64,000 bases of DNA from the NCBI GenBank assembly GCA_963811685.1, contig CAWESK010000003.1, positions 35,910 to 99,909 of the forward strand, in the 5' to 3' direction. Below, in pieces: positions 9,186 to 19,209 of this stretch. This DNA is from CAIWHR01 sp963811685. Lineage in GTDB: Bacteria > Pseudomonadota > Gammaproteobacteria > Burkholderiales > Casimicrobiaceae. The position numbers and the translations under genes were made by a program. Numbering within the stretch: position 1 is the first letter of the stretch; every line of letters begins with the position of its first letter. The notes below the pieces were generated by a model, which had not been told where the DNA came from, did no database searches, and saw only the letters and a program-made list of their open reading frames with translations.

Positions 9186-9429
9186 GGTCGGATCCGTAGG
9201 AGCGTTATCGGGGGCGAAAACGATCGCCGGCGCATCTGCGACTATCCCACGGATTCCAGAAATTAATTTGATGCAGATCGAAGAGACGTCGATCGCCTCG
9301 CCGGCGTGCACCGAAGCGCGTCACGTTCGGCGCACCGTGAATATTCGCGCTTTTGCCCCATGAATGCGCACGTGACCGAGCGCAATGTAGGCTGCAATCA
9401 TCGGATCGTACTCGTTTCGGGGAAATCCG

Positions 9430-9798
9430 ATGGCAACCGACGATCTCGAACCCACGGGCATTTTCATCGCCAGGCGCCAGCCGCAAACGGCGCCCGCAAC
9501 GGTTAGCGCACCGGCATCCGTCGAGCTCGTCGGGCACGTCAAATTCGTGGAACGCAACGCACCGACGAATGTCGACGGCTTGCGGGCGCTGCTCAAGCTG
9601 CGCGATCTGCCCGGAGTGACGGTCGTCGTCATCGCTACGCAATTGCGATTGCAGGCGCTGCTCGAATCCGCGCTCACGAGCGGCAACCTCATCGCCTGCA
9701 TGGGGACGCGGATCGCCCGTCCGCCTGCCGCATCGGGTCGCACGCGGGCGGCGGATGTCTACGCGATCGACGGCATCATCCTGTATTCATCTTCATAG
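9430..9798 (+). CDS. Hypothetical protein, 122 aa
   Basis: Not recognised. The frame opens with an ATG after a GGGGAAATCCG ribosome-site-like stretch. The product has a Pro/Ala-rich first third and an alpha/beta-looking C-terminal two thirds, with VELVGHVKFVERN, a hydrophobic VTVVVIATQL strand and IDGIILYSS at the end. No signal peptide or membrane segment is visible. It could be a small regulatory domain, but nothing identifies it. Overlapping frames on the other strand look less protein-like. The gene lies alone between two minus-strand genes. Confidence 0.5.
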   Translation: MATDDLEPTGIFIARRQPQTAPATVSAPASVELVGHVKFVERNAPTNVDGLRALLKLRDLPGVTVVVIATQLRLQALLESALTSGNLIACMGTRIARPPAASGRTRAADVYAIDGIILYSSS

Positions 9799-9864
9799 CG
9801 AACAATCGGCCCTGATTCTTTCCAGTGAGGCGACACCTGCGCGTCGGGACCGCACAAAAGACAA

Positions 9865-9892
9865 CCCCGCCGTCCCTTTCGGGGCGACGGGG
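9865..9892 (-). terminator. Probable intrinsic terminator downstream of the BON-domain gene
   Basis: On the minus strand a GC-rich hairpin (CCCCGTCGCCCC / GGGACGGCGGGG, one or two mismatches, tetraloop-like GAAA centre) is followed by a T-rich TTGTCTTTTG stretch. It lies 64 bp beyond the stop of the BON-domain gene and would also end transcription near the 9798 stop of the opposing gene. Confidence 0.5.
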
Positions 9893-9955
9893 CCTGATGC
9901 TTCCGCGCGGACCAGCTGCCGTCCGGCGGTACGCCGATCGCGATGCAGCCGATCG

Positions 9956-10294
9956 TTACTTCTCCGGCATCACGGTGAGCTTGCTGTTGACCGAGCGCAC
10001 GCCTTCGGTTTCACGCGCAACCGCCACCGCGCGGTTGGCTTCTTCCTGGCTGCGGACCGAGCCGCTCAGGTACACGATGCCATCCTTGTCGGTGTCGACG
10101 CGGACGTTCGCCAGGCTGCCGAGATGTTCGCCGGCCAGCTTGGCCTTGACCTTGGTCGTGATCACCGAGTCCTTCACATACGCGTTCGCATTCGAGCGGT
10201 CCGCGTCGGCGTCAGCGGCATAGGCCGCCATCGGCGCCACTACCGTCCCCACCACGAAACAGGCTGCCGCGACTGTCGCGAATTTACGGATCAT
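9956..10294 (-). CDS. Periplasmic BON-domain protein (OsmY-like)
   Basis: About 112 aa with a signal peptide (MIRKFATVAAACFVVGTVVAPMAAYA) and one BON domain covering DSVITTKVKAKLAGEHLGSLANVRVDTDKDGIVYLSGSV to VRSVNSKLTV. BON proteins sit in the periplasm, bind membranes or surfaces and are commonly induced by osmotic or envelope stress. The second of two nearby ATG codons is preferred, since GGAGAG lies seven bases upstream of it; the other start is at 10300. Confidence 0.85.
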   Translation of the reverse strand: MIRKFATVAAACFVVGTVVAPMAAYAADADADRSNANAYVKDSVITTKVKAKLAGEHLGSLANVRVDTDKDGIVYLSGSVRSQEEANRAVAVARETEGVRSVNSKLTVMPEK

Positions 10295-10484
10295 GTTCAT
10301 CTCTCCACTTTTCGACGGCGGAAATTCCGCCCGTCCCGAATTGTGCTTGGACGGCCCTGCAACCGATGCCGGTGTCCCAGGGAAACCGGGTGTAGGAAAT
10401 CGCCTGATAAATCAGGCCGGAAAGGGTGCGCCCGCGGCCGATCCGCATTATTCTGTGGTCCTTCGTCAATCGAGGACAACGTTC

Positions 10485-11039
10485 ATGGCCCGACACGTCC
10501 TGGCGGTTGCCTTGCTGGCACTCTTCGCCACGACGGCGCACGCGCAGAACAAGTGCGCGGCAACCGGGGTGATGGCGGGCGAAAGCTTTGCCGCCGACAA
10601 CTGTGCGGTCGCTTTCTACCCCAAGCAGAATAGCGTGACGCTCTGGTTCAGCGAGACTCCGATCACGCCGCGCGAGCAGGAGGCGTTCCAGGCGAGCGCG
10701 TACGTCGAGTCCACGAAGGCGGGCAAGGATCGCACGATGCTGCTCCTCGAGTTCTGCCCGGGCGGCGGCCAGGTGGCTGCGTCCGCGGACGCGATCAAGA
10801 CGATCGATCTCTCGCTGAACCACGGCAAAGCCCCGGTGGTGGATGAGCAGTGGTCGCTCGACGCGCCGGCCGATTTCAAAGTCGAATCCATCGCCGGCGA
10901 CGTGAAGCCCGGCGCTCGCCTGAACGGGCGGATCACTGGCGCGCGCAAGAGCGAAGGCAAGCCGTTCGCGTGGGATCTTGTGTTCGACGTGGCGTTGCCC
11001 GCGAAAGCAGCCGGCGCCGGCGCGAGCTGCGGCAAGTGA
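10485..11039 (+). CDS. Hypothetical exported protein, 184 aa
   Basis: Unrecognised family. The start at 10485 is preceded by GAGGACAAC and opens a clear signal peptide (MARHVLAVALLALFATTAHAQ). The mature part has three or four Cys (NKCAATG, NCAVAFYPKQ, LEFCPGGG, SCGK at the end), consistent with disulphides in the periplasm, and beta-rich segments such as NSVTLWFSETPITPREQEAFQ. It is followed 11 bp later by another small exported protein, so the two probably form a transcription unit. Confidence 0.65.
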   Translation: MARHVLAVALLALFATTAHAQNKCAATGVMAGESFAADNCAVAFYPKQNSVTLWFSETPITPREQEAFQASAYVESTKAGKDRTMLLLEFCPGGGQVAASADAIKTIDLSLNHGKAPVVDEQWSLDAPADFKVESIAGDVKPGARLNGRITGARKSEGKPFAWDLVFDVALPAKAAGAGASCGK

Positions 11040-11050
11040 GGAGGAAGCTC

Positions 11051-11624
11051 GTGCACGCAAGAGCGTTGCTGCCGTGGCTCGTCGCGATGTTTGCCTGCGC
11101 GTCCGACGTGCTTGCCGCCGAGCAGGTGTGCAAGACGACGATGCTCAAGAATCCCGCGCTCACGCTCGCGGAGATGTACGCGCTGGCCGATGGCCATGCG
11201 AAGGCGTGGAAGTCCGACGCCGTCCCCGTGGAGATCAGCCACGACCTCGCTCGGACTGCTGCAGCCCAACGGCAGCTCGGCCGCCTGGCATCTGCTGTTT
11301 TACTCGGAAGCCGCGAAGAGCCACGTCGCGATCGACACGTACCGCGGCATGCTCAACTGCTTCGCCGATCCCGGGAGCGCCGGCCGCATCCCCGATCTCA
11401 AGCCGGATTTCGCCCGCGACGGCGCCAGGCTCTACGCGATCGCCAAGGAGCACGGTGCGGCGCTGCTCGCCGACGGCTATGGCGTGATGATGGGGACCGC
11501 CGCGGCGCCCGGCAGCCGCCACGCGACCTGGAACATCAACTACTACAAGGAAGGCGCCCGCGACGGCGGCCTGCTCGTGCTGATCGACGCCAACACCGGC
11601 GCGTTCGAGAAGGCGATCAAGTAG
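11051..11624 (+). CDS. Hypothetical exported protein, about 190 aa (frame break near 11253)
   Basis: Not recognised. A GTG at 11051 after GAGGAAGCTC begins a signal peptide (VHARALLPWLVAMFACASDVLAA). The mature protein includes CKTTMLKNPALTLAEMYALADGHAKAWK and, after a +1 step near 11253, PNGSSAAWHLLFYSEAAKSHVAIDTYRGMLNCF and a C-terminal GGLLVLIDANTGAFEKAIK, which reads like the end of a PepSY-type or lipocalin-like beta domain. The break comes after SHDL. Its 3' end overlaps by 8 bp that of the convergent dehydrogenase gene. Confidence 0.65.
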
Positions 11625-12684
11625 TCCCGAACAATTTCCCCGTTCCGGTGGTCAGGAATTTGCTCAACGGCACTTCTTCCTGCTTCAGGAAGCCCTGCTG
11701 CGGCAGCGTTCCCTCGCGGACCATTTCGATGATCGCGACCACCGACGCGGAGGTCGTCCACGCGATCGCCGTCTGCATGCCGCCGGCGAGATCGATCGGC
11801 CGGTAGGCGCGCACGAATTCCCGCCGCTGCAGGCGGCCATCGAGCATCCCCTCGGACGACACGTGGACATAGACGATGTCGTCGTTCACCGGCGGCTTCG
11901 CATGGGTCAGGATCTCGCCGGCGAGCTCGCGCCGCTCGCGCATCAGGAGCTCGTGGAAGAAGAAGTTCATCAGGCGCATGTGCCCGGGATAGCGCATCGT
12001 CTTGTAATCGATGTTGGGGACCTTGCCGTGGTAGGTCTCGCAGATCGTCCCGAGGCCGCCCGAGGTCGTGAACGCCTCGAGCTTGACGCCTTCCACATAG
12101 AGCGTCTCCAGCCATTCCATCGACGACACCTTCTTGCGCACGCCGTCCTCGATCACTTCGCAGTCGTTCAGGTATTCGTTGACGACCCCTTCGGGCGACC
12201 AGTTGAACGCGTAGCCCATCAATCCGGTCGGATGCTGCGGCAGCGCGCCGACGCGCAGGCGCAGCGACCGGCACTCTTCGAAGGCGGCGACCTGCGCGGC
12301 ACCGACGATGCCGACAAAGCCCGGCGCGAGCCCGCATTGCGGCGCCATCAGACCGCGCGAGGTCTTGCTGAGCTCGCGTATCGCGTCGGTCGTCGGCACG
12401 TCCTCCGTGAGATCGAAGTAGTGGATGCCGCGCTCGTGCGCAGCGGCGGCGATCCGCTTGTTGATCCGGTACGGCAGGCACGACAGCACGGCGTCGAAAC
12501 CCTGCGTGGCGGCGCGCACGCCGTCATCCGCGCCGACGTCCGCAGAACGCACGGTAAACGGCAGCGTCTCGTGCGGCGGGCGGCTGTCGAAGCCGGTCAC
12601 GTCGAACCCACCCGCGTGAAGAAGCTTGGCGGCCAGCGTCCCCACTTTGCCCAGGCCGAGAACGGCGATTTTTTTCAACGGCAC
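11617..12684 (-). CDS. Saccharopine dehydrogenase-like NAD(P)-binding protein
   Basis: 355 aa. The N-terminal Rossmann fold shows KIAVLGLGKVGTLAAKLL and SCLPYRINKRIAAAAHERGIHYFDLTED, and the catalytic-domain core shows MAPQCGLAPGFVGIVGAA. This is the saccharopine/homospermidine/lysine 6-dehydrogenase superfamily, which catalyses NAD(P)-linked oxidative deamination or reductive condensation of amino acids. The closest subgroup by eye is lysine 6-dehydrogenase/LYS9-like, but the substrate cannot be assigned. It starts 15 bp from the 3' end of the upstream DUF349 gene on the same strand, so the two may be co-transcribed. Confidence 0.85.
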   Translation of the reverse strand: MPLKKIAVLGLGKVGTLAAKLLHAGGFDVTGFDSRPPHETLPFTVRSADVGADDGVRAATQGFDAVLSCLPYRINKRIAAAAHERGIHYFDLTEDVPTTDAIRELSKTSRGLMAPQCGLAPGFVGIVGAAQVAAFEECRSLRLRVGALPQHPTGLMGYAFNWSPEGVVNEYLNDCEVIEDGVRKKVSSMEWLETLYVEGVKLEAFTTSGGLGTICETYHGKVPNIDYKTMRYPGHMRLMNFFFHELLMRERRELAGEILTHAKPPVNDDIVYVHVSSEGMLDGRLQRREFVRAYRPIDLAGGMQTAIAWTTSASVVAIIEMVREGTLPQQGFLKQEEVPLSKFLTTGTGKLFGTT

Positions 12685-12699
12685 TATCGACTCCCCGAA

Positions 12700-15490
12700 T
12701 TAGCGTGCTTTTTCCATTGAAGCCATCACCCGCTCGATGCGCTGCCGATCCTGCGCGGTCGCCACGCCGGGCTGCGCGCACCACGCGAGCAGGCGCTCGG
12801 CCGGCGTATTGGCGGCAGTCTTGGTGGCGTCCTGGAAGCGGTCGCGCAGTTTTTTCACCTGCAGCGCGAGCCGCAGCGCCTGCAGCTCCGGCGGAATATC
12901 GAGGCCCAGCGCCATTTCGAGCTCGAGCAGCGCTTCGCGCCGCGCTTCGGCGGCCTCCGCCAGCCGCTCCAGATATTCTTCGGCGGCCGCTTCGTCGGCG
13001 AGCGCGTGCAGCGCCGCGTCGCGCCGCGCGAGCATCGCTTTTTCCCACGCGGGCTGCAGCGCCGGCAGCGCCGACCATTGCTCGGTCGCGGCCGTCGCGG
13101 CATCGGGCGTGCCACTGTGCGCAGCCAGCAGGCCGTCGAGCCCCTCGCACAGCCGTTCCTTCGCCGCCAGCGTTTGCCACACCGCCGCCTCGCGCGCATG
13201 GGCGCGCGCCCCCATGGCGCCTTCGACCGCGGCCTTCGCATTCGTGAATCGCGAGTCCAGAGCGCGCGGCACATGACCGAACGCGCGCGACTTCTGCTTC
13301 CATTGCTCGGTCGACTCGCGCAGCGCGCGGCGCAGCGCCGGCGTCGTCCTTGTCGGTTGCCTGCGCGAGCTGCTCGAGTTGCGCGCAGATCTCCTCCAGC
13401 GCGCGGCGGCCTTCGTGCTTCTGGTCGTCCTCCTGCTTGCGCGACGCGTCGCGCGCCTTGAACACCGCGTCGCAGGCGGCGCGGAACTGATCCCACAGGA
13501 TGCGCTCGTCGCGCTGCAGGAGCGCCAATTCCTTGGCCTGCGTCTGCCAGCGCGCCTGGATCGCCTTGACCTGCGACGGCGCGTCGCGGTCCAGCGCTTT
13601 CGCGGCGAGCGCCGTCGCCTCCTCGATGAGCTTCACGCGCTGGGCCTTCGCTTCGTCGCGTGCCGTGGCAAGCGCGTCGCGCGCGGGGGCTTGCGCGGCG
13701 CGGAACTGCGTGTCGAAACTCTTCCACGCCTTCGGCTCGACGCTTCCGAGATCGCCGCCGCGCCATTTCTGATCCGTCTCGCGCAGCCAGCGTTCGATCG
13801 CGCGCCAGTCGCGCGGCTCGGTGAGCAGCGTCGGCGCATGCGCCGCCGTGGTCGCGATGAATTCTTCGCGCGCCTTGCGCGTCTGCTTGCGCAGCGCCGC
13901 CTGCTCGGCGAAGTGGCGCGCGGCTGGCGCGTACGCCTTCTCGCACGCCTTGTCGAAGCGCTCCCACAGCGCCTTGGGGACGCCCGCGTGCTGCTCGTCG
14001 AGCGCCTTCCACTCGTTGCGCAGGGTCTGCACCTCGGCGGCGAGGCGCGGCGCGTCGAGCGACTGCGTGGCCGCGGCCTCGGCGCGCTCGCAGAGCTGGA
14101 CGCGCGCCTGCTGCTGGCCGAACGATTCCCAGCGCTCGAGCTCCGTCAGCTGCTGCACGAGGCGGCTCAACCGCTGCACGGTCGGCTTCGGCAACACGCC
14201 GGCGTCGGCCTTGCGCAACCGGATCTCGTCGGCCGCTGCGCGCGCCGCGTGCAATTGGCCTGCGGCGAGCGCCTGCTCCGCGGTGTGCAGGAGCCCGTGC
14301 ACCTGCAGCCGCGCGCCATCGGTTTCCTGCTTCGCCGCATTGATCTGCGCGAGGCGCCGCTGCTCGATCGTGATCAACGCCGCTTCGAAGCGCGCCGTCA
14401 GCGCGTGTGTGCGCACGCTGCGCTCCAGCGCCTGCCAGCGCTCCGGCAACTTCGCGTTGTCGATCGACGTGCCCGCGGCGAGCTGCTCGGCTTCGATGAC
14501 GAGCGCCTCGGCGCCGGCGAGCGAGTTGAGCTCCTGCGTCCAGCGCTCGATCCGCTGCTCGGCCTGGTCGAGCCGCGACAGCGCCGACGGATCGGCCGAC
14601 TTGACGGCCGCTTCGCGCAACTCGGCGAATTCCTCCAGCAGTCCGGTCAGCGCCTCCGACGTCGCGGGCGCTTCTGCCTTCGCAAGCCATTCCTTGAGGC
14701 CGCGATCGAAGCGGGCGCGCGCGCGCTGCTCCTCGTGCTCGCGATCGAAACGCGCCTGCAGCGCCTGGCGCGCGACGTCGCAGCGCGCGAGACGCGTCGG
14801 ATCGTTGGCGAGCTTCAGCGCTTCCCACCGGCGATTGAGCTCGACCACCGCGGAGAGCACCGGGCCGGCCCTCGTCGCCAGCGCCTCGAGCTCCTCCAGG
14901 ATCGCGTCCGCTTCGGCAGCGTCCCCCTCGCGACCGGCGATCGCATCGATCCGCTTGCGCGCGGACCGGGCAACGCCGCGATCCTTGTTTTCGGCGGCGT
15001 CGGCGAGCTTGCGCAATCCCTCGGGCGTCTGCACGCGCTCCGCGGCCGCCTTGCGCGTTTCCGCATGCGGCGCGGTGAGCGCGAGCTCGATCAGCGAACC
15101 TTCGTCGCGGATCGCGGCGATCGCGTCCCGGCGACGCTCCGCCTGCGTGGTGCGCCGCGCGGCGTCGGCGCGGATCTCGTCGGTGCACGCGTGGGCAGCT
15201 ATGAACGCCGTCGCGCCCGCGGCATCGTCCGTCTGCGCGAGCGCGGTACCGAGCGCCGACGCGAGGGCGAACCGGACCGCCGGATCCGTTTCCTTCTCCC
15301 ACGCGGCGGTGAGCGCGCCGAGGCTTGCGCAGCGGGTCGCCGCGGCGAGCCGGACCTCCGGCGCGGGATCGCCGGCGAGAAGTGCCGCGAGCTCGTCCGA
15401 TGCCGCCGGCAACTCGGCGACACCGGCGACACGGCGGGCGGGATCGGCGTCGAGATGCGGCGCGGAGCGAAACAGGTGTTTGGAGATCAC
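12700..15490 (-). CDS. Large DUF349 coiled-coil protein (frame break near 13345)
   Basis: About 930 aa after correction. The first 200 residues are HEAT-like alpha repeats (AGVAELPAASDELAALLAGDPAPEVRLAAATRCASLGAL). The rest consists of long Ala/Glu/Arg-rich helices containing repeated DUF349 units, for example LRNEWKALDEQHAGVPKALWERFDKACEKAY, ERWLRETDQKWRGGDLGS and IQARWQTQAKEL. It has no signal peptide or membrane span and is cytoplasmic. DUF349 proteins are widespread in proteobacteria without an agreed function. The frame steps +1 (in the gene's own direction) near 13345 after KDDAG, and continues LRRALRESTEQWKQKSRAF in the next frame to the stop at 12700. Confidence 0.8.
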
Positions 15491-15633
15491 GGGGTGCGGT
15501 GCGGGGAAAACGGAAGTCTACGGGGTCGTGCGGATTAAGGCGCGGCGGACGGAAAACCCGCATCTTGCCATCGAACGGCCGGGAATGTAGGGTACAAATT
15601 TACCAGGCCGCCAAACTCCTACAGGAACGCATT

Positions 15634-17455
15634 ATGGAACGTCGCGACTTTCTTGCGGCCAGCCTCACGATGGCCGGGGCGCTGGCGACCCGATCGGCGC
15701 ACGGACAGCCGACGCCGTCGACCCGCGCCGCCGTGGTCATCGGCGTCGACACGGCCGGGGATTTTCCGACGCTTCGGGCCGCGCGCTCCGGCGCCCGTTC
15801 CGTCGCGGCGTGGCTCACGGCGGAAGGCTTCGACGTCGCGCTTCTCGTCGATGACCCGAATCCGGTCACGGCGAAGCGGCGTCAAGGCCGCGGTGAAGGC
15901 CTTCGTCGAGCGCCCGACGCTCGACCAGCTCGTCGTGTATTTCGCCGGCCACGGCTTCGTCAACAACAGCAGCGCCGAGATCTGGCTCCTGTCCGGCGCG
16001 CCCGACGATCCGAACGAAGCCGTGAGCCTCACCGAGAGTCGCGCGCTCGCGCGGCTGTCGGGCATTCCGAACGTCGTCTTCATCTCGGACGCCTGCCGCT
16101 CGCTCGCCGACAGCGTGCGCACCGCGAATGTCAGGGGCCAGATCGTGTTTCCGAACAAGGGGACGCGAACCAACGTGAATCCCGACGTCGACCAGTTCCT
16201 TGCGACGCGGATCGGCGATCCGGCGTGGGAAGTCGGCGTGCGGGAAAGCAAGACCGACACGGAGAGCATTTACACGGCGTGCTTTCTCGAGGCCTTCAAG
16301 ACGCCTTACGCGTCGATGGTGGAGATGGTCGACGGCAAGCCCGTCATTCCGAACCGGCGCCTGCGGCACTACCTCGAGCAGGAAGTGCCGAAGCGCGCGC
16401 AGGCCGCGCGAAAGACGCTGAGCCAGCAACCCGACGCCGAAATCTGCTCCGACGAGCCGACGTACATCGGCCATGTCTCCACTGCGCAGCGCACGGCGGG
16501 GGACGGTGGCGGCCCCAACCTGTCCGACGTGGTGAGCACCGCGGTGGGCGCCCCGATCGGCGGCGGGACGCCGCAGCATGCCGACACGGTCACTGCGCTT
16601 GCCACGAGGTCGGGATTCGCCGGCGCGCGCGACACGATCGTCCAGGCGCGCGGCCTGCCGGCCAAGCTGTCCGCGCGCAGCGGCTTCGCCGTCTCCGGCC
16701 AGCGCGTGGTCGCGGTGACGGCGAAACCGGAGATCAAGGCGGAATTCGTGAGCTCGCCGGACACGGCGGCTCCGTCTGCGCTCGTCGAGCTCGATCTCAA
16801 GGGCATGCGCGCGGCGAGCGTCGCGCTGCGCTTCGCCGACGGGTCGGGCACGGTGATCGCCGCGCTGGACGAATACGTCGGCAATATCGTCGTCGACGAC
16901 GGCCGCGTGACCAACGTCAGCTACGTTCCGTCGAAGCAAAGCCCGATGCGCTCGGCGTACGAGTACGAAGCGAAGCGGCTCGACGAGCTGCACGCGACGG
17001 TCGCGACGGCGGCGCGCTTCGGCGTCTTCCGCATCGAGGGTCCGAAGGCGGCCCGCAACAGCACGGCCGCGCAAATGGCCGATCGCATCCGGATGCTCAA
17101 GGGCATCGATCCCACGCTCGGCCTCTACGCCGCCTACGCCTACGCCGACGCCGGCTTGATGGAGCAGGTGCGCTCGGTGCGCGGCTACATGCGCGGCGAT
17201 CTCGGCGTCGATCTCTTCGATGTCGCGATGCTTTCCGGAGATCTGTCGGGCAAGCCGCCGGGCGACCCGCGCGGTCCCTATCCGTTCTGCCCGATGCTGT
17301 CGCAGGGCTGGGCGCTCCTTCGCGTGAAGGACGTGCGCCTGCAGGAAAACGTCGTGCCGGTCCGCGATCATTTGCGGCCGGGCCTGTGGACCACGCTCGA
17401 TCGCGAAGGCATGACGATCGCGGAAAAGGCGTTGCGCGACGGCCGCGTCGCTTAG
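15634..17455 (+). CDS. Tat-exported caspase-like peptidase C14 protein (frame break near 15890)
   Basis: About 607 aa. The N-terminus MERRDFLAASLTMAGAL is a twin-arginine signal. Residues about 28-270 form a caspase/metacaspase p20-like domain: AAVVIGVDTAGDFPTL as first strand, the catalytic His in VVYFAGHG (codon at 15950) and the catalytic Cys in VFISDACRS (codon at 16094). Both residues of the dyad are present, so it may be active, cleaving after Arg/Lys or Asp; specificity is not predictable. The C-terminal 330 residues are unrecognised, with a VSGQRVVAVTAK...EFVSSPD segment and a helical region around DRIRMLKGIDPTLGLYAAYAYADAGL. One extra G near 15890 breaks the frame before VKAAVKAFVERPTLD. 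It is followed after 23 bp by a second Tat-exported enzyme. Confidence 0.82.
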
Positions 17456-17478
17456 CACTTGCCCAGGGAGGATTATCG

Positions 17479-18448
17479 ATGATCGACCGGCGTGAGCTGT
17501 TGAAGGCCGCATCCGCGATTGCCGTATCGGGCGCGATGGCGCTCGTCCCCTCCCGCGTCGCGGCCGCAGCCCGTCACGCGGCTGCTGCTCGTGCACGGCC
17601 GCGCGCAGGAAGGCAAGGATCCGGAGAAGCTCAAGACGGAATGGATGGCCACGCTGGGACGCGGCGCGACGGCGATCGGCCGCACGGTGCCCGCCGGTCT
17701 CGACGTCGCCTTCCCGTTCTACGGCGACGTGCTCGATCAATACGCGCGCGATCTCGACATTCCGCTGACCTCCGACATGCAGACGCGCGGGGCGTCGCCG
17801 GGCGACCGCGAGTTCCTGCAGTTCCAGGCCGAATTCGCCGACGAGGTGCGCAGGCGCGCCGGCATCACCGACGCCCAGATCGAGGCCGAGTACGGCGACA
17901 ATCCGCAGGAGCGCGGTCCGCTGAACTGGGCGTGGGTGCAGGCGACGCTGCGCGCGGTCGACAAGTACGGCGGCGGCGCCGGCCAGAAGACGCTCGAGGC
18001 GTTCACCCGCGACGTCTTCCTCTACACGACGCGCGCCGGCGTGCGCGACGACATCGACGCGATCGTCGCCGCCAAGCTGACCGTCGAGCCGACGGTGGTC
18101 ATCGGCCATTCGCTCGGCAGCGTGGTCGCGTACAGCGTGCTGCGCCGCGATACGCGCTCGCTCAAGGTGCCGTTGTACGTGACCGTCGGCTGCCCGCTCG
18201 CCGTGCGCAGCGTTCGCGACCAGTTTCGTCCGCTGCGCTTCCCGAAGCCGCTGACCGGCTGGTATAACGCGTACGACACCCGCGACGTCGTCGCGCTCTA
18301 CCCGCTCGACGCGGCCAATTTCCCGGTGCAACCTCCGATCGACAACTACGGCAAGGTCAAGAACTCGACCGACAACCGCCACGGCATCGTCGGCTATCTC
18401 GACGATCCCGATGTCGCCAAGCACGTCCTCGACGGGCTCGGCGGCTGA
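17479..18448 (+). CDS. Tat-exported alpha/beta hydrolase (frame break near 17566)
   Basis: About 322 aa. The start MIDRRELLKAASAIAVSGAMAL looks like a Tat signal with RR and a hydrophobic core. After a +1 step near 17566 the mature enzyme starts TRLLLVHGRAQEGKDPEKL, with the nucleophile elbow VVIGHSLGSVVAYSVL and a late His in NRHGIVGYLDDPDVA, a standard Ser-His-Asp arrangement. The segments IEAEYGDNPQERGPLNWAWVQATLRAV and FTRDVFLYTTRAGVRDDIDAIV form the cap region. Substrate unknown; an esterase or lipase acting outside the cytoplasm fits. A GGGAGGATTATCG ribosome site precedes the ATG. The stop overlaps the start of the next gene (TGATG). Confidence 0.8.
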
Positions 18449-19209
18449 TGGCTGCCGCCGCCACCACTGCCGCCGCCGCCAAAGCCGATCTCGCGCCATC
18501 GGGGACGCTGCGCGCCGCGATCAATTTCGACAACACGATCCTCGCCTCGAAGGACGCCGTCACTGGCGAACCGGGCGGGATTTCCGTCGAGCTCGCGCGC
18601 GAGGTCGCGCGCCGGCTCGGCGTGGCGTTCGAATACGTGCCCTACTACGCCGCGGGCAAGGTCGTCGAAGGGCTGCAGTCGAGCGCGTGGGACATCTGCT
18701 TTCTCGCGATCGATCCGGTGCGCGCGAAGCTGATCAGCTTCACCGCGCCCTATGTGGTGATCGAGGGCGCCTATCTCGTCCCCGAAGGCTCGCCGATCCG
18801 CGACAACGCGGAGGTCGACCGCCGAGGGGTCCGTGTCGCGGTCAGCACGGGAAGCGCCTACGATCTCTTCCTGTCGCGCGAGCTCAAGCACGCGTCGATC
18901 GTCCGCGCGCCGACGGCGAAGGACGTGGTCGCGATGTTTCTCGCGCAGAAGCTCGAAGTGGCCGCCGGCGTGCGCCCGATGCTCGAAGCGGATGTCGCCG
19001 CCATTGCCGGGCTGCGGATGCTGCCCGGCCGCTTCATGGCGATCAACCAGGCAATGGGAACGCCGCGCGGCCGCGATGCGGGTGCTGCCTATCTCACCGA
19101 CTTCGTCGAGGAAATGAAGGCGTCCGGCTTCGTCGCCGAGGCGCTCGCGCGAAACAAGGTCGTGGGGGCGACGGTCGCTACCCGCGAAAATGCAGGCGGC
19201 GGTCGATAG
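18448..19209 (+). CDS. Family 3 solute-binding-like protein without signal peptide
   Basis: 253 aa. After an Ala/Thr-rich start it matches bacterial extracellular solute-binding family 3: GTLRAAINFDNTILASKDAVTGEPGGISVELAREVARRLGVAFEYVPY, DICFLAIDPVRAKLISFTAPYVVIEGAYLVP and VRVAVSTGSAYDLFLSREL. These domains normally bind amino acids in the periplasm, but no secretion signal or lipobox is seen here. Either export is lost, or the domain works in the cytoplasm, or an upstream part was removed by sequence error. It is translationally coupled to the hydrolase gene through TGATG. Its end overlaps the convergent permease gene by 32 bp. Confidence 0.78.
   Translation: MAAAATTAAAAKADLAPSGTLRAAINFDNTILASKDAVTGEPGGISVELAREVARRLGVAFEYVPYYAAGKVVEGLQSSAWDICFLAIDPVRAKLISFTAPYVVIEGAYLVPEGSPIRDNAEVDRRGVRVAVSTGSAYDLFLSRELKHASIVRAPTAKDVVAMFLAQKLEVAAGVRPMLEADVAAIAGLRMLPGRFMAINQAMGTPRGRDAGAAYLTDFVEEMKASGFVAEALARNKVVGATVATRENAGGGR

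Noticed and set aside
13379..15538. A 719-codon plus-strand frame opposite the DUF349 gene
   Set aside because: Low-complexity Arg/Leu/Ala translation with no ribosome site; the minus-strand DUF349 protein explains the DNA.
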